From: Dehalococcoidia bacterium
GTDB taxonomy: Bacteria > Chloroflexota > Dehalococcoidia > Tepidiformales > Tepidiformaceae
Reading direction: 5' to 3'
DNA: 54,275 nt
Assembly: GCA_007118095.1 (NCBI GenBank)
Contig: SKSF01000118.1
Coordinates: 1 to 54,275, forward strand
How positions within the stretch are numbered: position 1 is the stretch's first letter; every line of letters begins with the position of its first letter. The position numbers and the translations under genes were made by a program. The notes below the pieces were generated by a model, which was not told the origin of the DNA, searched no databases, and was given only the letters and a program-made list of their open reading frames with translations. Shown here piece after piece: positions 51,775-54,275 of this stretch.

Positions 51775-53103
51775 TTATGGGACGCTCTCGTCGTAGTCCA
51801 TCGTGATATGTCCCTCCGCGCGCATGTGCTCGATTTCCTCATCGGTCATCTGCAGCACTTCGCGGTACACATACTCGTTGTGCTCTCCGAACATAACCGG
51901 CGGCTGGCGGAACTCGACCGGCGTTTCGGGCAACTTCCACATCGGGCCGACGTATTCTTTCGTCCCCGCGCCCTCCACTGTCTGTGTCCTGAAGAAGTCG
52001 CGGTCCCGCAGATGCGGGTCGTCGAACATCCGGGACGCTTCCAGCACCGGCGCCGCCGCGATCCCGAAGGCCTGTAGCTGGTGCATCAGGTCGTAGTCCT
52101 CGTGCTCCGCCGTATAGGCCGCGATATTCGCGTCGATCTCGCGGAAGTGTTGCGCGCGCCCTTCGTTCGTCTTGAACCGCTCGTCACGTGCCCATTCCGG
52201 GCTCCCGATCGCCTCGACAAAGCGCTCCCACTGGTCATCGGTCTCGATGTGGATCGAGACCCAGTGGTCCTCCATCGTTTGTGCGGTCCCGGGGGACTTC
52301 GCCGGGTACACGCCGCAGGGGTAGCGACCAAACACGTCACGATTCCCGATCGCGCTCATCGTGCGGCCGTTCATGGTGTAGTCCATCACGGCCTGCGTGA
52401 ACATCGCCGTCGCGTTTTCGGCCTGGGCAATCTCGATCATCTGGCCTTCGCCCGTGCGTTCCCGGTGCCAGAGCGCGGTCATCACGGCGAACGCGCCCTG
52501 CGCCCCCGCAAGGTAGTCGCCGGAATAGATAACCGAGTTCGACGAAGGATCGGCGTCGTCGTAGCCGCGAAGGAGCGTGTGCCCCATCACGCCTTCCAGG
52601 TGCACGCCGAGCGCGCGGGCCGTCGCATAAGGTCCACTCGACCCGTATGCCGGGACGCGGACGAAGATGATCTGCGGGTTCACTTCCTTCAGCCAGTCGT
52701 AGGTGATGCCCAGCTTTTCCATCGTCCCGGTCGCGTTGTTCTCGTAGACAACGTCCGAATTCGCCACCAGCCGGCGCAGCACGTCCATGCCTTCGGCTCG
52801 CCGCAGGTCCACGGTGAAGCTCTTCTTGTTCCGGTAGACGCTCACGAACGTTGGGCAGTAGTTCCAGGGCCGCTCGCCAGGCTCGTTGTTCGGATAGCCG
52901 CCACCAAACGCGGGTGTCCCATGGAGCAGCTCGGCGGGCGGCCGCGCAAGCGCGCCACGTGTCATCGGCTGCCACACAAAGGGGTTCTCTGGCTTAATCA
53001 CCTCGGCGCCTAGGTCGCCGAGCTGCACGGTCGCGAAGGGCCCCGCCCAAACGACACAGAGGTCGACAATGCGGACACCGTCGAGCGGTTTCTTGCTGCT
53101 CAT
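51775..53103 (-). CDS. CaiB/BaiF (class III) CoA-transferase with catalytic Asp
   Basis: A 442-residue family III CoA-transferase. The N-terminal CoA-binding part (GVRIVDLCVVWAGPFATVQLGDLGAEVIKPE) is followed by the active-site Asp196 in SGDYLAGAQGAF, which in this family forms the acyl-aspartyl anhydride and CoA thioester. The acyl substrate is unknown. The ATG lies in a TGA/ATG overlap of four bases with the upstream homologue, so the two proteins are probably made together and may form a heterodimer. It follows, in transcription order, the copy that lacks the Asp. Confidence 0.88.
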   Translation of the reverse strand: MSSKKPLDGVRIVDLCVVWAGPFATVQLGDLGAEVIKPENPFVWQPMTRGALARPPAELLHGTPAFGGGYPNNEPGERPWNYCPTFVSVYRNKKSFTVDLRRAEGMDVLRRLVANSDVVYENNATGTMEKLGITYDWLKEVNPQIIFVRVPAYGSSGPYATARALGVHLEGVMGHTLLRGYDDADPSSNSVIYSGDYLAGAQGAFAVMTALWHRERTGEGQMIEIAQAENATAMFTQAVMDYTMNGRTMSAIGNRDVFGRYPCGVYPAKSPGTAQTMEDHWVSIHIETDDQWERFVEAIGSPEWARDERFKTNEGRAQHFREIDANIAAYTAEHEDYDLMHQLQAFGIAAAPVLEASRMFDDPHLRDRDFFRTQTVEGAGTKEYVGPMWKLPETPVEFRQPPVMFGEHNEYVYREVLQMTDEEIEHMRAEGHITMDYDESVP

Positions 53104-54275
53104 TGCACTCCCTCCGCCTGCATGATGCTTGCGATGGTTTCGGTTGGGACACCCGCTTCGGCGAGGACCTCTTCCGTGTGTTCGCCGAAGAGCGGCGCGG
53201 GCCGGCGAAGATCCCAGCCGCCCCGTTCCATGATGAACGGCCGGCCGGGGAACTTGACCTTGCCCATCACCGGGTGGTTCGTCTCGGTCCAGAATTCCCG
53301 GTCGCTGAAGTGGTCGTCGTGGAACAGGTCTTCCATCGTGAAGAGCGGCCCGCAAAGTACTTTCGCGCGCCTCGCTTCTTCCCAGATCTCCTTCTTCGTC
53401 CGCTCGAGGCACCAGACCAGGAAATGCGCGTTCCATTCCTCCACCAGGTCCGGGTTGAGCCGCGCCGTGCGGTCCTGGAACCGCTCATCTGTCGCCCAAT
53501 CCGCGTAGTTCACCATTTCCATGATCCGGTCATAGCGCAGCCCGGCGTTGTTGAAGTCCACGTACCCGTCGGCACAGGGGTAGATGCCGCCCGGCATGCC
53601 GCTGGCCGCGCTGGCCATCCGCATCATCTTGCGGCCGCTGAACTGGTATGCGATCGCAGTCGCGTGCCTGCGGTCGACGCCGCCGAACTGAGTCTCGGCA
53701 AGTGAGACATCCACGTGCTGTGCGACGCCATGTTGCTTCGCCGCCCAGAGCGCGCCCATCGTCGCGGTGGCTATAGAAGAGCCGGATTCGAACAGCGCCG
53801 CCGTCCCGAACATCTTCACTGGCTCCCGGTCGTTCTCCCCCATCGAGTACATCTCACCGGCGAACCCGTAGAGCACGAGCTCCGTGAGCCGGTAGTCGCG
53901 ATAAGGTCCCGTCTGCCCGAAGTTCGACGCGGACACCAGCGAGAGATTTGGGTTTACCTGCTGGAGCCAGTCCCAGCCAATTCCCAGCCTGTCGAGCGTC
54001 CCTGGCGCGAAGTTCTCCACCGCGATGTCCGCCCGCTTCGCCAGCGCCGCCAGTGCTTCCTTCCCCTCCGGGCGCTTCAGGTCGAGCGCCACCGAGCGCT
54101 TGTTGGTATTGAGGTAGAAGAACAGGCCGCTCTTCTCCGGGTGCTCGTCGTCGCCCATGAACGGGCCAAACCTCCGCGCGATATCCCCTTCCGGAGGCTC
54201 CACCTTCATAACGTTGGCCCCATAATCGGCGAAGAGTTTCGTCGCATAGGGGCCCGCGATGTGATGTGTGAGGTC
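53100..54275 (-). CDS. CaiB/BaiF CoA-transferase homologue lacking the catalytic Asp (5' partial)
   Basis: The gene runs off the window edge; 391 codons are visible. The conserved segment GPYATKLFADYGANVMKVEPPEGD and later VDVSLAET identify the family. At the active site the sequence is GTAALFESGSSIATATMGAL; aligned with the downstream copy (SGDYLAGAQGAFAVMTAL), the catalytic Asp is replaced by Leu. It overlaps the downstream gene by four bases. A non-catalytic partner in a heterodimer is the simplest explanation; an inactive paralogue is the alternative. Confidence 0.85.
   Translation of the reverse strand, partial: DLTHHIAGPYATKLFADYGANVMKVEPPEGDIARRFGPFMGDDEHPEKSGLFFYLNTNKRSVALDLKRPEGKEALAALAKRADIAVENFAPGTLDRLGIGWDWLQQVNPNLSLVSASNFGQTGPYRDYRLTELVLYGFAGEMYSMGENDREPVKMFGTAALFESGSSIATATMGALWAAKQHGVAQHVDVSLAETQFGGVDRRHATAIAYQFSGRKMMRMASAASGMPGGIYPCADGYVDFNNAGLRYDRIMEMVNYADWATDERFQDRTARLNPDLVEEWNAHFLVWCLERTKKEIWEEARRAKVLCGPLFTMEDLFHDDHFSDREFWTETNHPVMGKVKFPGRPFIMERGGWDLRRPAPLFGEHTEEVLAEAGVPTETIASIMQAEGVQ

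Overview
The window looks like chromosomal DNA from a high-GC, probably aerobic bacterium. The gene mix (korAB-type 2-oxoacid:ferredoxin oxidoreductase, a stand-alone ferredoxin:thioredoxin reductase catalytic chain, NadB/NadC, paired CaiB/BaiF CoA-transferases, DinB-superfamily and lipoprotein genes, frequent GTG starts) suggests Chloroflexota, perhaps an aerobic Dehalococcoidia relative. This placement is inference from gene content; no rRNA or other phylogenetic marker was tested. I see no insertion sequences, phage genes or CRISPR arrays. Coding density is very high, with many 1-40 base overlaps.

Layout. 1-4.3 kb: cyclophilin tail, MFS transporter, HSL-type esterase, FTR-like protein, DinB-like protein, atypical OmpR-type regulator. 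4.6-9.4 kb: tRNA-Val overlapping the end of a 5'-3' exonuclease gene, then divergent dxr-rseP (isoprenoid precursor synthesis and intramembrane proteolysis), a small membrane protein and a TIM-barrel protein. 9.4-13.8 kb: nadB-nadC (minus) and def-eno (plus). 13.8-21 kb: DinB-like, hypothetical and lipoprotein genes, a branched-chain aminotransferase, a PH-domain membrane protein, a large alpha/beta hydrolase, a lipoprotein and a double HD domain protein. 21-27.3 kb: korA-korB behind a 537-base gene-free stretch, a LysR regulator with a palindromic leader, a PHP protein and a VTT-family membrane protein. 27.3-33 kb: a third DinB-like protein, two overlapping alpha/beta hydrolases (the second has lost its serine nucleophile), a VanY-type lipoprotein peptidase, a crotonase and small alpha/beta-barrel proteins.

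33-41.1 kb: an IscA-like carrier divergent from a cysteine desulfurase, then a fatty-acid synthesis block transcribed leftward (fabD-fabF-fabF-acpP) and priA. 41.2-45 kb: amidohydrolase, membrane protein, gamma-glutamyltransferase and a small hypothetical protein. 45-49.6 kb: tRNA-Pro followed by a compact aromatic catabolism operon (pobA-pcaH-pcaG-pcaB-CMD protein) that takes 4-hydroxybenzoate through protocatechuate into the beta-ketoadipate route. 49.6-54.3 kb (minus): acetyl-CoA synthetase and two overlapping CaiB/BaiF CoA-transferase genes, one cut by the window edge.

The observations most worth a second look are: a recurrent leaderless-promoter pattern (TANNNT placed 6-7 bases before GTG/ATG); the CoA-transferase pair in which only one member keeps the catalytic Asp; a tandem HD protein whose HD and GYP signatures are split between the two copies; a Ser-less hydrolase coupled to an active, membrane-tailed one; and a protein stop codon formed by the first bases of a tRNA gene. 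I found no single obvious undescribed defence or mobile system.
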